This document shows, piece by piece, positions 16,114 to 23,460 of a DNA stretch of 36,135 bases (position 1 is the stretch's first letter; each line of letters starts with the position of its first letter). The position numbers and the translations under genes were made by a program. The notes under the pieces are model-generated. The model was not told where the DNA came from and did no database searches. It worked only from the letters and a program-made list of their open reading frames with translations. The DNA comes from MFAQ01 sp964429015 (GTDB taxonomy: Bacteria; Patescibacteriota; Microgenomatia; UBA1400; MFAQ01), in NCBI GenBank assembly GCA_964429015.1, contig CAYSAM010000009.1:1-36135 (forward strand), read 5' to 3'.

Positions 16114-16659
16114 CTATTTCTTCAGATATTCATCCAAAGTTTTTACCAACGCCTCAGCCTTTGTGTTCAAACTTTCCTCTGTCGGATTACCATTCTCATC
16201 AAAGGCGGCCCAAACAAAGTGAATATTGACCTCTTCGTGCATAGGGATCATTTTTAACTCCAACACAACCTGCTTAAGCTGTTCTACAGCTCTGATACCT
16301 CCAGATGTGGCACCGTAGCTCACAAAACTGACTGGTTTATGGTTCCATTCCTTATAAATTACATCCAATGCATTCTTTAGTACTGCAGGATAGCCATGGT
16401 TATATTCCGGGGTAATAATAATGCACCCATCAGCCTCTGCAACTTTTCTAGCCCAGTCAATTACTACTCCTGTTGGCTGTCCACCCATAGCTGGGGAAAC
16501 AGGATTATCAAAAAAGGGGATTGGCCAGTCCACAAGATCCAAAAGCTCAAAATCTAGCTCAGAATCTACTGCTTTAGCTTGTTTTAGAAACCAATCAGCA
16601 ACTTTTTTACCATTACGTCCCGCTCTCGTACTTCCTAAAATGATTTTTATTTTTTTCAT
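16114..16659 (-). CDS. NAD(P)H-dependent FMN reductase
   Basis: Flavodoxin-like oxidoreductase of the NADPH-dependent FMN reductase family (SsuE, azoreductase and chromate reductase relatives), which uses bound FMN to reduce quinones, azo dyes or metal ions. The phosphate-binding loop GSTRAGRNG is at residues 9-17, and PEYNHGYPAVLKNALD is the family's second FMN-contact motif. The 181-residue length is typical. It diverges from an HxlR-type regulator, the same pairing as YodB-azoR1 in Bacillus, so its expression is probably induced by electrophiles or oxidants. Confidence 0.9.
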   Translation of the reverse strand: MKKIKIILGSTRAGRNGKKVADWFLKQAKAVDSELDFELLDLVDWPIPFFDNPVSPAMGGQPTGVVIDWARKVAEADGCIIITPEYNHGYPAVLKNALDVIYKEWNHKPVSFVSYGATSGGIRAVEQLKQVVLELKMIPMHEEVNIHFVWAAFDENGNPTEESLNTKAEALVKTLDEYLKK

Positions 16660-16677
16660 ATAGCTAATAATAACTCT

Positions 16678-16721
16678 TTGTTGCTAAACAACAAGTACAC
16701 ACAAAAAAGTATGTAAGTATG
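16678..16721. promoter_or_regulatory. Putative HxlR operators
   Basis: The divergent intergenic region contains an inverted repeat TTGTTG-CTAAA-CAACAA (16678-16694) and a tandem AAGTATG pair (16707-16713 and 16715-16721) next to the regulator's -10. Both are plausible binding sites for the HxlR dimer. Assignment is inferred. Confidence 0.4.
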
Positions 16722-16728
16722 CTAATAT
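16720..16728 (+). promoter_or_regulatory. Extended -10 promoter of the HxlR gene
   Basis: TGC TAATAT ends seven bases before the ATG at 16736, so the transcript would start at the start codon. Confidence 0.6.
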
Positions 16729-16735
16729 ATACCAC

Positions 16736-17047
16736 ATGAATCAATGCACTAGCTCCTCACCTGTAAATATTACCCTTGGGGTTCTTGGCGGTAAATGGAA
16801 ACCCGAAATTCTCTGGCACCTCCATCACAAGACTTTGCGTTTTAGTGAGCTAAAAAAACTAGTCAAAGGTATCACTCAAAAAATGCTAACTCAGGAATTA
16901 CGCCAGCTCGAAGACAACAAAGTTGTCATTCGAAAAATATATGCCGAGGTACCACCAAAGGTGGAATACTCCTTGTCTGATTATGGTAAAACTCTAGAAC
17001 CAATTCTCAAAGCTATGGCGAGTTGGGGGGAAAAGCATAAAGCTTAG
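16736..17047 (+). CDS. HxlR-family winged-helix regulator
   Basis: DNA-binding repressor or activator of the HxlR/DUF24 family. The characteristic pattern is present: LGGKWKPEILWHLHHKTLRFSELKKLVKGITQKMLTQELRQLE, followed by the wing VPPKVEYSLSDYGKTLEPIL. One cysteine near the N-terminus (Cys4) lies where YodB, CatR and QorR carry their redox-sensing Cys, so it may respond to quinones or disulfide stress. It is 103 residues long. It overlaps the end of the convergent ABC ATPase gene by four bases and is divergent from the FMN reductase, its probable target. Confidence 0.92.
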   Translation: MNQCTSSSPVNITLGVLGGKWKPEILWHLHHKTLRFSELKKLVKGITQKMLTQELRQLEDNKVVIRKIYAEVPPKVEYSLSDYGKTLEPILKAMASWGEKHKA

Positions 17048-17718
17048 TTATTCTTATCACTCACAATCAATCCATCCGAAAGCGTAATAGTTCTATTGGT
17101 TCTCTTTGAATATTCTTCCTCGTGAGTGACCATAATTATAGTTAGTCCCTTTTTGTTGAGATCTTCAAAAACTTTTAGAACTTGATTTGAGGAGTCCATA
17201 TCTAGGTTCGCTGTTGGTTCGTCAGCAAAAAGTATTTTTGGATTTATAGCCACCGCACGTGCAATACTTACTCTTTGTTGTTGACCACCACTTAACCTCG
17301 CTGGGGTGTTTTCTGCTTTTTCTTCCATTCCGACTGCCTTCAACGCTTCTATTGCTCGTCTAAACGCATCTGTAGTTGAAACTCCTTTCATTATTAGTGG
17401 CACTGCCACATTTTCCTTTGCAGACAACGTTGGTATCAGAGCGTAATCTTGAAAAACATATCCTAAATTGTTTAACCGAAACTTAGTCATATCTTCGTTT
17501 GTAAAGTTTTTTGTTTCCATACCATCGACTATTATCGAGCCACTTGTTGGTTTGTCCAACAAACTAATTTGATAAAGTAAGGTGCTTTTACCAGAACCGG
17601 ATCTGCCAATAATAGAGAGAAATTGCCCAGTTGGTACTTCAAAACTTAAGTTTTTCAATGCCATAAAGTCTCCCGCTGGAGTGCTAAATGTTTTGGTTAA
17701 GTTTTTTACTTTTATCAT
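17044..17718 (-). CDS. ABC transporter ATPase, MacB/LolD type
   Basis: ATPase that powers a MacB/FtsX-like permease. Walker A GRSGSGKST is at residues 38-46, the Q-loop lies in YVFQDYALIP, the signature is LSGGQQQR, Walker B ends FADEPTANLD, and the H-loop is THEEE. The 224-residue length fits the LolD/MacB ATPase group. It is the last gene of a three-gene operon with the permease and the membrane-fusion protein, two bases after the permease stop. Confidence 0.95.
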   Translation of the reverse strand: MIKVKNLTKTFSTPAGDFMALKNLSFEVPTGQFLSIIGRSGSGKSTLLYQISLLDKPTSGSIIVDGMETKNFTNEDMTKFRLNNLGYVFQDYALIPTLSAKENVAVPLIMKGVSTTDAFRRAIEALKAVGMEEKAENTPARLSGGQQQRVSIARAVAINPKILFADEPTANLDMDSSNQVLKVFEDLNKKGLTIIMVTHEEEYSKRTNRTITLSDGLIVSDKNN

Positions 17719-17719
17719 T

Positions 17720-18988
17720 TTATCTTCCCAAAATTGCGTCTAAAGTATTTTGTTTGACTATTAAGCGAGCTGGTAAAAATCCAGAAACTATAGTGGCAAA
17801 AATTAAGACTACAGCTCTAATCATAACGTCACCTATACTTGCAACCAAGATACCGTCACTAAAGGGAAAGTCTATTGGATTCGCGTCAAAAAAGGGCTTA
17901 ATTACCAAAAATACAATCAACACTCCAATCGTGATTCCAGTAACTGCGTAAAAGAGAGCCTGAAAAACATAAGAAATTTCTATAGAGGTTGCACTAACCC
18001 CAATACCTTTCAGTATGCCAATGTATTTTCTCCTTGTTATTGCGTTTACAAAAATGACAATAAAGATTGTAATAGTTGCTACAGCAAGGCCAATAGAACC
18101 AATTACATTTCCCAATATAGAAAATGTTAAAGAAATATCTTTTACAAATTTTGGTACCGCCTCGCTACTTGTTTGAACTTTGGCAAAACGATCAAAACCT
18201 TGGTTTACTATCGCCTGCTTGAGTTGCTCGTCTGAGTAGTTTGGTTTTACTTTTATCGAGATTTCTGACACATTTAGATCATTTCTTCCAATCATTTGCC
18301 TTAACTTTTTATCATTCATGATGATTCTGCGGTCAACCTCATCTACCTTTCCCTTAAGTACCCCTTTAATTGTTACCTCTATGGTTTTTCCACCCACTGT
18401 TAAGCGTACTTTGTCTCCCGCATCTACATCTTTAAGAGGAGTTGCTCCTGCTTGTTCAATGGCGGTGTAGTTAAAAAGCAGTGACGATCCGACCATTATA
18501 TAGTTATCATCGTCTCCACTAAGATATTCACCTTTAATTACAAAGCTCCTTAGATCTGTTAAGTGATCTTCTTGGTCAGGGTCAATTCCCGAAACCTGAG
18601 CATTTATATAATCTGGTGTATCGTTTTTTCCAAGCTTAGTTTTGTAACCAGACTCTAGTTTGCCATTTGCCACGTATCGCTCACTTACTTCTTCTGTCAT
18701 GGGTAAGGATTTTATGTAGCTCACAATCTCAGCCGAGTTCTCTATAAAATTTTTATCTCTGAGAACTGTAAGGAGTACATTACTACTATATCTATCCCTA
18801 TTTGCTATTATTGAACCTTCTATTAGACCAACGAGTATCCCTCTAACTACAATTAAGTTTAAAAAGGTAAGAGTCATTACAAACGAAATTAGAACAGTGG
18901 TCCATTTACTAGAGCGTTTAATGTCTCTAATAGCCAAAAAAAATCCTACTTTAATGGATAGCGCTATCTCCTTAAAAAACTTCTTCAT
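17720..18988 (-). CDS. FtsX/MacB-type ABC permease
   Basis: Membrane subunit of a type VII ABC exporter. One N-terminal transmembrane helix (about 28-52) is followed by a large extracytoplasmic domain of about 220 residues, then three C-terminal helices (about 287-317, 338-360 and 385-407): the MacB topology. Such transporters use mechanotransmission and act on substrates outside the membrane rather than through it. It overlaps the membrane-fusion gene by ATGA and lies two bases before the ATPase gene. The substrate is unknown; peptides or lipoproteins are usual. Confidence 0.9.
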   Translation of the reverse strand: MKKFFKEIALSIKVGFFLAIRDIKRSSKWTTVLISFVMTLTFLNLIVVRGILVGLIEGSIIANRDRYSSNVLLTVLRDKNFIENSAEIVSYIKSLPMTEEVSERYVANGKLESGYKTKLGKNDTPDYINAQVSGIDPDQEDHLTDLRSFVIKGEYLSGDDDNYIMVGSSLLFNYTAIEQAGATPLKDVDAGDKVRLTVGGKTIEVTIKGVLKGKVDEVDRRIIMNDKKLRQMIGRNDLNVSEISIKVKPNYSDEQLKQAIVNQGFDRFAKVQTSSEAVPKFVKDISLTFSILGNVIGSIGLAVATITIFIVIFVNAITRRKYIGILKGIGVSATSIEISYVFQALFYAVTGITIGVLIVFLVIKPFFDANPIDFPFSDGILVASIGDVMIRAVVLIFATIVSGFLPARLIVKQNTLDAILGR

Positions 18989-20193
18989 TTCTTTAATTCA
19001 GTAAAGATTTTGAGAACTTGGGTTTCAGGTGTAACTCCCTCCAATACTTCTACTGTATCAGTACCAATGAGCCCTAGTTTAAGCTCTACCATTTTCTGTT
19101 TTCCTTTTTCCAAAATAACTGCATAGTACTTGGCCTTATCCAGCTTTATAGCTGATCTAGGGATTGTTAAGGCGTCTGCTTTTTTATTGGTTACTATTGT
19201 AATATTTGCTGTCATAGCCGGCCTAATAAGTTCTAATTGCTTTTTGTCTGGAGTAAGGCGAATTGTGACTCCATAAGTAACAGTACCCAACTGTTGGTTG
19301 CCAACAGTATCAACTCCAATCACTTCTCCAGTTACAATCTGATCCAGAATAGCATCAAACCTTACTTCTACTTTGTCGCCAAGCGTTATTTTATTTATAT
19401 TAAACTCTGAAATTTGAAACTCAATGATCATGCTGTCTAGATTAGTCAAAACCAAAAATGGCTCTTTAGATAAGCTGGTTCCAACAGAATCTCCTGTGGT
19501 TTTTTTTAGATTAAAAACTTTACCACCATACGGACTTTTTGTAACAGAGTCCTTAGTGGCACTATATGCTACACTTTTTTCAGACAAATTTGCCCGTGCT
19601 GATCGGATTGCTTCATCTGCATCCATGTATTGCTTTTCCAAATTGCTAAAACTCTTTCTTACTATATAAATACTCGAAGTCATAGCCAGTTTTTCTTCCT
19701 CTGTATAAGCTCTATCTGTACTAGGATTTGGTTTTTGAGCCACAACATTTTCGTCAAAAGTTTTTTTGGAGTTTTCCGTTTCCAGAATTGTTCTGCGAGC
19801 AGTTTCCAAGGATGCCTGCAATGATTCTTTGGTGTTTTCTGCTGTTCGCAATGCGCTCTTTGCGGCAAGCAAGTCAGAGAGGGCAGCCGCTTTTTCTTGT
19901 TCAGTTGCTGATGAAGTCACCTCGAAAAGCTTGTCTCCTGTTTTTACCTCTTGTCCATCTGTGACATAAACTTTTTTTACTATTCCTGCTGTAGGAGAAT
20001 AAATTTGAGTCACCCCACTGGCGTTAAGAGAGCCAGAGCCAGAAACAACTTCTCTGATTTCTTGCCTTATTGGTGTCACATAGTTCTCCTTATTTACTTT
20101 ACTGGGTTTAAAAACCAAAAACAAAATCACAGCCAAAGCCGCAATAGACACAAAAAAGAAACGTCTCTCATTAATAAACTCAAAAAATTTCAT
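18985..20193 (-). CDS. HlyD/MacA-like membrane-fusion protein
   Basis: Periplasmic-adaptor-type protein of 402 residues. It has one N-terminal transmembrane helix (about 11-28), a barrel-sandwich (lipoyl) half motif with PTAGIVKKVYVTDGQEVKTGDKLFEV, a long coiled-coil hairpin (about 100-205), the second lipoyl half with SPYGGKVFNLKK, and a beta-barrel domain. MacA works with MacB and TolC in diderms; no TolC gene is seen here and the organism is probably monoderm, so it may instead gather substrates at the cell surface. First gene of the operon. Confidence 0.92.
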   Translation of the reverse strand: MKFFEFINERRFFFVSIAALAVILFLVFKPSKVNKENYVTPIRQEIREVVSGSGSLNASGVTQIYSPTAGIVKKVYVTDGQEVKTGDKLFEVTSSATEQEKAAALSDLLAAKSALRTAENTKESLQASLETARRTILETENSKKTFDENVVAQKPNPSTDRAYTEEEKLAMTSSIYIVRKSFSNLEKQYMDADEAIRSARANLSEKSVAYSATKDSVTKSPYGGKVFNLKKTTGDSVGTSLSKEPFLVLTNLDSMIIEFQISEFNINKITLGDKVEVRFDAILDQIVTGEVIGVDTVGNQQLGTVTYGVTIRLTPDKKQLELIRPAMTANITIVTNKKADALTIPRSAIKLDKAKYYAVILEKGKQKMVELKLGLIGTDTVEVLEGVTPETQVLKIFTELKK

Positions 20194-20228
20194 ATTCTCT
20201 GGTAATTATATTCTATTTCCGCACCAGT

Positions 20229-20699
20229 CTAACTATTTAGAACCATAATGGCAATGTTTAACGCTGTGGCAAAAGTTACCCAGGCCAGGTAAGGAATCAT
20301 AAGATAAGCAGAAAGTTTCTTGATTGGTAAGAACTTTTTAATCGTAAGAAATATAAAAGCCCACATCGCCAATATCACCAGTAGGCCAAGTTTAGGTGAT
20401 CTTAAACCAAAAAATAGGGGAGTCCAAATAAAATTTAACCCAAGTTGTACAAGAAAAAATTTTATTGCCTCTTTGGTTTTTTTGTTTTGTTTTTGGTTCC
20501 ATACTATAGAAACGGCCAGCCCCATTAAAAAATATAACAACGTCCACGCTGGTCCAAAAAGCCAGTTTGGTGGTGCAAAAAAAGGCTTGTTTAGGTAAGC
20601 ATACCAGCTGGGAATTGCTGCCAAAGTAAACGGTGTACCCGCCAAACCTACCATCTCACAACCTAAAATCGAAATTAATATTCTTTGCCAATTTTTCAT
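20229..20699 (-). CDS. tspO: TspO/MBR family membrane protein
   Basis: Tryptophan-rich sensory protein: five transmembrane helices, binds porphyrins and, in some bacteria, degrades them or handles sterol-like ligands. The family pattern is clear: an early GLAGTPFT segment, then PSWYAYLNKPFFAPPNWLFGPAWTLLYFLMGLA, then a QLGLNFIWTPLFFGL helix and a final TFATALNIAIM helix. The length, 156 residues, is normal. It diverges from the 246-residue membrane gene; a TATACT box (20708-20713, minus strand) lies eight bases ahead of the ATG. Confidence 0.95.
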   Translation of the reverse strand: MKNWQRILISILGCEMVGLAGTPFTLAAIPSWYAYLNKPFFAPPNWLFGPAWTLLYFLMGLAVSIVWNQKQNKKTKEAIKFFLVQLGLNFIWTPLFFGLRSPKLGLLVILAMWAFIFLTIKKFLPIKKLSAYLMIPYLAWVTFATALNIAIMVLNS

Positions 20700-20734
20700 C
20701 TAAGTACAGTATAAATTACTTAGGACAAAATATT

Positions 20735-20743
20735 TGTTATAAC
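20735..20743 (+). promoter_or_regulatory. Extended -10 promoter
   Basis: TGT TATAAC ends seven bases before the GTG at 20751; a leaderless transcript is predicted. Confidence 0.5.
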
Positions 20744-20750
20744 CTAAACA

Positions 20751-21491
20751 GTGAACTATTTATTGAACACAATTGCCATCCTCCTCATTTTTGCATATAG
20801 AGCATTTAGGATTCGTTTGGGCAAAATTACAGAACAGAATCTCACTCGATATCTGATCATCAATTTAATTTTTGGACTTATGTCCATTGGTATTGTTATC
20901 TATCAGATGGAAGGGATTGGAGCCTTTTTTGTCTTTTACATCTATCTCGAAACTCTCCTAATTGCTATTAAGTTTGCCTCTATAAGTGTTTATAGAACTT
21001 CAAAACTAGCCTTCATAGATCTAAGGCAAAACGCAATGAAGTCTATAAGAATATCCAAAGAGGGGGGTAGCTATAAAGTGGTGCTTAGGTGGTGGCCAAT
21101 GAAGATCTATATATTTTTGCAAGAAAGTTATAAATTTTTTAAAATATTGGCTTATAAAACTATGGACTACCTCCATAATTACATCCCAATAATTCCAGGA
21201 AACCACGATAAAGTCTCTGGGGTTCCAAAAAGATGGGTAAACGAAACCATGGCTAAAATGCACAAAAGTGCCAAAAAAGGAAAAATAGAACTACAAATCA
21301 TTCAGGTCTATTTTCAAGAAGATCTTGTTGACTTTACCATTTTGGTCACGCCCAAAAAAACAAAAAATTGGCTAAAGTCATTTGAGGGTGAGTTTCAAAA
21401 AAGCTCAAAAATAACTAATTGTTATGTTCGCAAAATCTCCTCCCGCCCACCTACCCTCCAAATTATCATCCCCAGATCCGAAATAATTTAG
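20751..21491 (+). CDS. Membrane protein of unknown function, 246 aa
   Basis: No family recognised. The first 80 residues hold two or three transmembrane helices (about 2-16, 34-51 and 57-80). The rest is basic and soluble, with aromatic-rich stretches (RWWPMKIYIFLQESYKFF) that may lie along the membrane. The start is GTG after an extended -10 at leaderless spacing. The gene stands alone and is followed by the promoter of the leader-peptide operon. Confidence 0.72.
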   Translation: MNYLLNTIAILLIFAYRAFRIRLGKITEQNLTRYLIINLIFGLMSIGIVIYQMEGIGAFFVFYIYLETLLIAIKFASISVYRTSKLAFIDLRQNAMKSIRISKEGGSYKVVLRWWPMKIYIFLQESYKFFKILAYKTMDYLHNYIPIIPGNHDKVSGVPKRWVNETMAKMHKSAKKGKIELQIIQVYFQEDLVDFTILVTPKKTKNWLKSFEGEFQKSSKITNCYVRKISSRPPTLQIIIPRSEII

Positions 21492-21502
21492 CCCCATAAT
21501 GT

Positions 21503-21531
21503 TTGACAAAAACGCGCTTGGGTGAGAAAAT
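21503..21531 (+). promoter_or_regulatory. Promoter of the leader-peptide/Cys-rich operon
   Basis: A consensus -35 TTGACA (21503-21508), a 17-bp spacer and GAAAAT (21526-21531) preceded by TGA. This is the best two-box promoter in this part of the window. It predicts a leader of about 28 nt before the first small ORF. Confidence 0.65.
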
Positions 21532-21565
21532 ATCCCCAATCGCATTCTTAACAAAAGGAGAAACC

Positions 21566-21589
21566 ATGCACAAAAACACCGTCTTTTGA
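21566..21589 (+). CDS. Leader peptide 1 (MHKNTVF)
   Basis: Seven-codon ORF with a strong AAAAGGAG site five bases ahead, ending in TGA. It lies between the promoter and the 114-residue Cys-rich gene. A second ORF of the same length and ending (MRNHAVF) precedes the next gene of the operon at 21970, which argues that both are translated. A role in attenuation or translational coupling is likely. Confidence 0.6.
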   Translation: MHKNTVF

Positions 21590-21605
21590 ACGGGATAACC
21601 CCGTT
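21589..21605 (+). promoter_or_regulatory. Hairpin between leader peptide 1 and its gene
   Basis: AACGGG-ATAAC-CCCGTT overlaps the last base of the leader stop codon and ends two bases before the GGAG site (21608-21611) of the next gene. A ribosome at the leader stop would melt it, which could change access to that site. Confidence 0.5.
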
Positions 21606-21616
21606 ATGGAGACAAG

Positions 21617-21961
21617 ATGGAAATAAAACTTCATGCTGCCTGGGTCATTTACATCCATCAGAAAATGGACGATGTCTACAAAACAGGCAAAGATTGTCCC
21701 AATTGCGCGCCTTTCAAGAATAAGGGTAAATACACCTGGGAGTACCGCGCCAACTACCACTGGGGCATGTGCAACGAGCACATCGCACATGCAAAAGAGC
21801 TACTTAAGAAAGATGTGCAGATACATATTGACCTGGAAAAAGCTCTCAACTTAGCCACACCAGATGACTTAAACCGCTATCTGCCAAATGGCAAGTTCTG
21901 CACTATGCGCTCACCTTTGTGGTGCGCGTATTTGCTAGAGCTGGCCTCACAAAAAGAATAG
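21617..21961 (+). CDS. Cys-rich protein, one-domain member of a local family
   Basis: No known family recognised. The 114-residue protein has CPNC (Cys27, Cys30) and later GMCNEH (Cys52, His55), a likely zinc site, then a charged helix and a C-terminal LPNGKFCTMRSPLWCAYLLELA. The same layout occurs twice in the next gene. A GGAG site five bases ahead of the ATG supports the start. It is translated after a seven-codon leader ORF, and the next leader begins nine bases after its stop, so it forms an operon with 22031-22768. Confidence 0.75.
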   Translation: MEIKLHAAWVIYIHQKMDDVYKTGKDCPNCAPFKNKGKYTWEYRANYHWGMCNEHIAHAKELLKKDVQIHIDLEKALNLATPDDLNRYLPNGKFCTMRSPLWCAYLLELASQKE

Positions 21962-21969
21962 GAGTAAAA

Positions 21970-21993
21970 ATGCGCAATCACGCAGTCTTCTAA
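21970..21993 (+). CDS. Leader peptide 2 (MRNHAVF)
   Basis: Seven-codon ORF with AGGAG five bases ahead, ending in TAA. It matches leader 1 in length, in the final Val-Phe and in position relative to a hairpin and to the next ribosome-binding site. It begins nine bases after the 114-residue gene. Confidence 0.6.
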   Translation: MRNHAVF

Positions 21994-21995
21994 GT

Positions 21996-22023
21996 GAGCC
22001 AATTCGGGCTCCCTTATAAGGAG
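21996..22023 (+). promoter_or_regulatory. Hairpins before the two-domain Cys-rich gene
   Basis: GAGCC-AATTCG-GGCTC is followed at once by the palindrome CCTTATAAGG, whose right arm is part of the AAGGAG ribosome-binding site for the gene at 22031. Folding of the second hairpin would hide that site. Confidence 0.5.
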
Positions 22024-22030
22024 ACAAAAA

Positions 22031-22768
22031 ATGAACATCTACTATCGCGTTTTGTGGGTGCACGACCTGCAGGCGGAAAACTCCGCCAAGTGGGATGACT
22101 TGCCCCACACCTGTCCTCAGTGCGCTTTCTTTTCTGATTCCAAGAACTTCAAGGACAGGAAGATTGCACACTTCACCATGCAGGAGAAGATGAAGCACTT
22201 CGGTTGGGGTCTGTGTGCCTACCACCTCGATATGATTTCCGATTTGTTTGACTGGGAGGAAGAATATTACTTCCAGATCGAACGCGAACTCGGAGTCTAC
22301 AAGGATGGTTACTTCCGCACTCACCCCGATGGCCGCCGCTGCTCCATCCACTCACCCGTTTGGAAGGATTACCTTCTCTCGCTCGCCGAAAAGAGACTGG
22401 AAGAGACTCGCCGGAAGATCCTCAAGATCTACCGCGACCACAACCGTCTTTGGCGTGGTCGGGAAGCTAGGCAAAATACCTGCCAAAGGTGCGCCTTCTT
22501 TGGTGATCCTCAGAAGAACCACAACAGTCCCGAAATTGCCCACATGACCTTGTACGAAAAGATGGGCTACTTCATTTTCGAACTGTGTGAGGAGCATTAC
22601 CCCGACTACGACAAGTGTCGGAATAAACTCTTGGCAAGAATTGAGGTGGTGGAAGAAGAACTTGGTCTCACGGATCATTTCGACTTCCGCACCCTTCCGG
22701 ATGGTGAGCTCACCAGCCCGCTCAACTATTGCTGGCGAGATCACCTCCTCTCGCTCAGCGAGATTTAA
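22031..22768 (+). CDS. Cys-rich protein, two-domain member of a local family
   Basis: No known family recognised. Two copies of the domain seen in the 114-residue neighbour: the first with CPQC (Cys28, Cys31) and LCAYH (Cys62, His65), the second with CQRC (Cys151, Cys154) and LCEEH (Cys186, His189). Each copy also has IAHxTxxEKM and ends with a Pro-Asp-Gly, Ser-Pro, then W-K/R-D-Y/H-LLSL segment. It is very rich in His, Trp and Tyr, and its codons are more GC-rich at third positions than those of neighbouring genes, which suggests high expression or transfer. AAGGAG lies seven bases ahead. A metal-binding or nucleic-acid-binding role is possible but not shown. Confidence 0.78.
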   Translation: MNIYYRVLWVHDLQAENSAKWDDLPHTCPQCAFFSDSKNFKDRKIAHFTMQEKMKHFGWGLCAYHLDMISDLFDWEEEYYFQIERELGVYKDGYFRTHPDGRRCSIHSPVWKDYLLSLAEKRLEETRRKILKIYRDHNRLWRGREARQNTCQRCAFFGDPQKNHNSPEIAHMTLYEKMGYFIFELCEEHYPDYDKCRNKLLARIEVVEEELGLTDHFDFRTLPDGELTSPLNYCWRDHLLSLSEI

Positions 22769-22774
22769 CAAAGT

Positions 22775-22809
22775 AAATCCCCAAGCCACCACGGCCTGGG
22801 GATTTTTTT
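22775..22809 (+). terminator. Rho-independent terminator
   Basis: Long stem AAATCCCCA / TGGGGATTT extended by three inner pairs after one mismatch, followed by a T run. Confidence 0.92.
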
Positions 22810-22821
22810 ATGCCAAAAAAA

Positions 22822-22830
22822 TGATAAAAT
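22822..22830 (+). promoter_or_regulatory. Extended -10 promoter
   Basis: TGA TAAAAT. The leader contains ATCCCAGAACATT (22831-22843) and an AAGGAG site before the ATG at 22861. Confidence 0.5.
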
Positions 22831-22860
22831 ATCCCAGAACATTTTAAATAAGGAGAAAAA

Positions 22861-23406
22861 ATGAAAATTGGTGTCACGTCTGCAAATACCGACAAGTTAA
22901 AGCCCACTCAAGCCGCCTTCAACAAAGTTTTTAAAGAAGTTATGGCCACAGTTATTGGTGCAAAATGTCTCTCGAGCATAAACGAGCAACCAGTAGGAGA
23001 CGAAGAAATTTTACTAGGCGCTAAAAACCGATTAGTGCAGTTTATTAGAACACATGACATGTCAGAATATGATTATCTCGTTTCTTTTGAAAACGGTATA
23101 AGGCATGTTTTAGTTGCAGAAAAAGATCAGTGGTTCGATTACGTCTGGGTAATTGTTCTCGATTGTAGAACGGGACGCAAGTCGTACGCTTTTGGTCAGG
23201 GAGTTCACTTCCCCACCAGGTATGTCCTAGAAGCCAAAGCCTTGGGTTTTGATAAACATACCGTTGGTTCCATCATCGCCAAGCGCAATCCAAAGTCTAG
23301 TGGAAGTGATCCTCATTACTTTTTGACAGCAGAACAAGTAAAACGCCAAGATATTCTTGAGCAAGCACTTCTGGTGGCTCTCTCCCAGCTTATTTCAGAA
23401 ACATAA
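22861..23406 (+). CDS. YjjX/DUF84-like inosine/xanthosine triphosphatase
   Basis: House-cleaning nucleotide hydrolase of the ITPase superfamily that removes non-canonical purine NTPs (ITP, XTP). The N-terminus IGVTSANTDKLKPTQAAFNKVF gives the nucleotide-binding S-x-N-x-x-K pattern. EQPVGDEEILLGAKNRL is the family's QP-x-G-x-x-E-x-x-x-GAxNR motif, and the SFENGIR segment matches the metal-binding region, with Glu in the usual place. Its 181 residues fit. It has its own promoter, an AAGGAG site and a terminator. Confidence 0.85.
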   Translation: MKIGVTSANTDKLKPTQAAFNKVFKEVMATVIGAKCLSSINEQPVGDEEILLGAKNRLVQFIRTHDMSEYDYLVSFENGIRHVLVAEKDQWFDYVWVIVLDCRTGRKSYAFGQGVHFPTRYVLEAKALGFDKHTVGSIIAKRNPKSSGSDPHYFLTAEQVKRQDILEQALLVALSQLISET

Positions 23407-23426
23407 CTCAGAATTTTAGTAGCAAC

Positions 23427-23454
23427 ATACCTGGTCTCACACCCGGGTATTTTT
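23427..23454 (+). terminator. Rho-independent terminator
   Basis: ATACCTGG / CCGGGTAT stem (one G-T pair) followed by Ts. The loop contains GTCTC. Confidence 0.85.
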
Positions 23455-23460
23455 ATGCCA

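Noticed and set aside
21490..21565. Riboswitch ahead of the Cys-rich operon
   Set aside because: The predicted leader before the first small ORF is only about 28 nt, too short for a known aptamer; the hairpins lie after the leader ORFs.
23433..23438. GGTCTC in a terminator as evidence for the restriction specificity
   Set aside because: GTCTC/GAGAC occurs at several other places in the window, so one site says nothing about specificity or avoidance.
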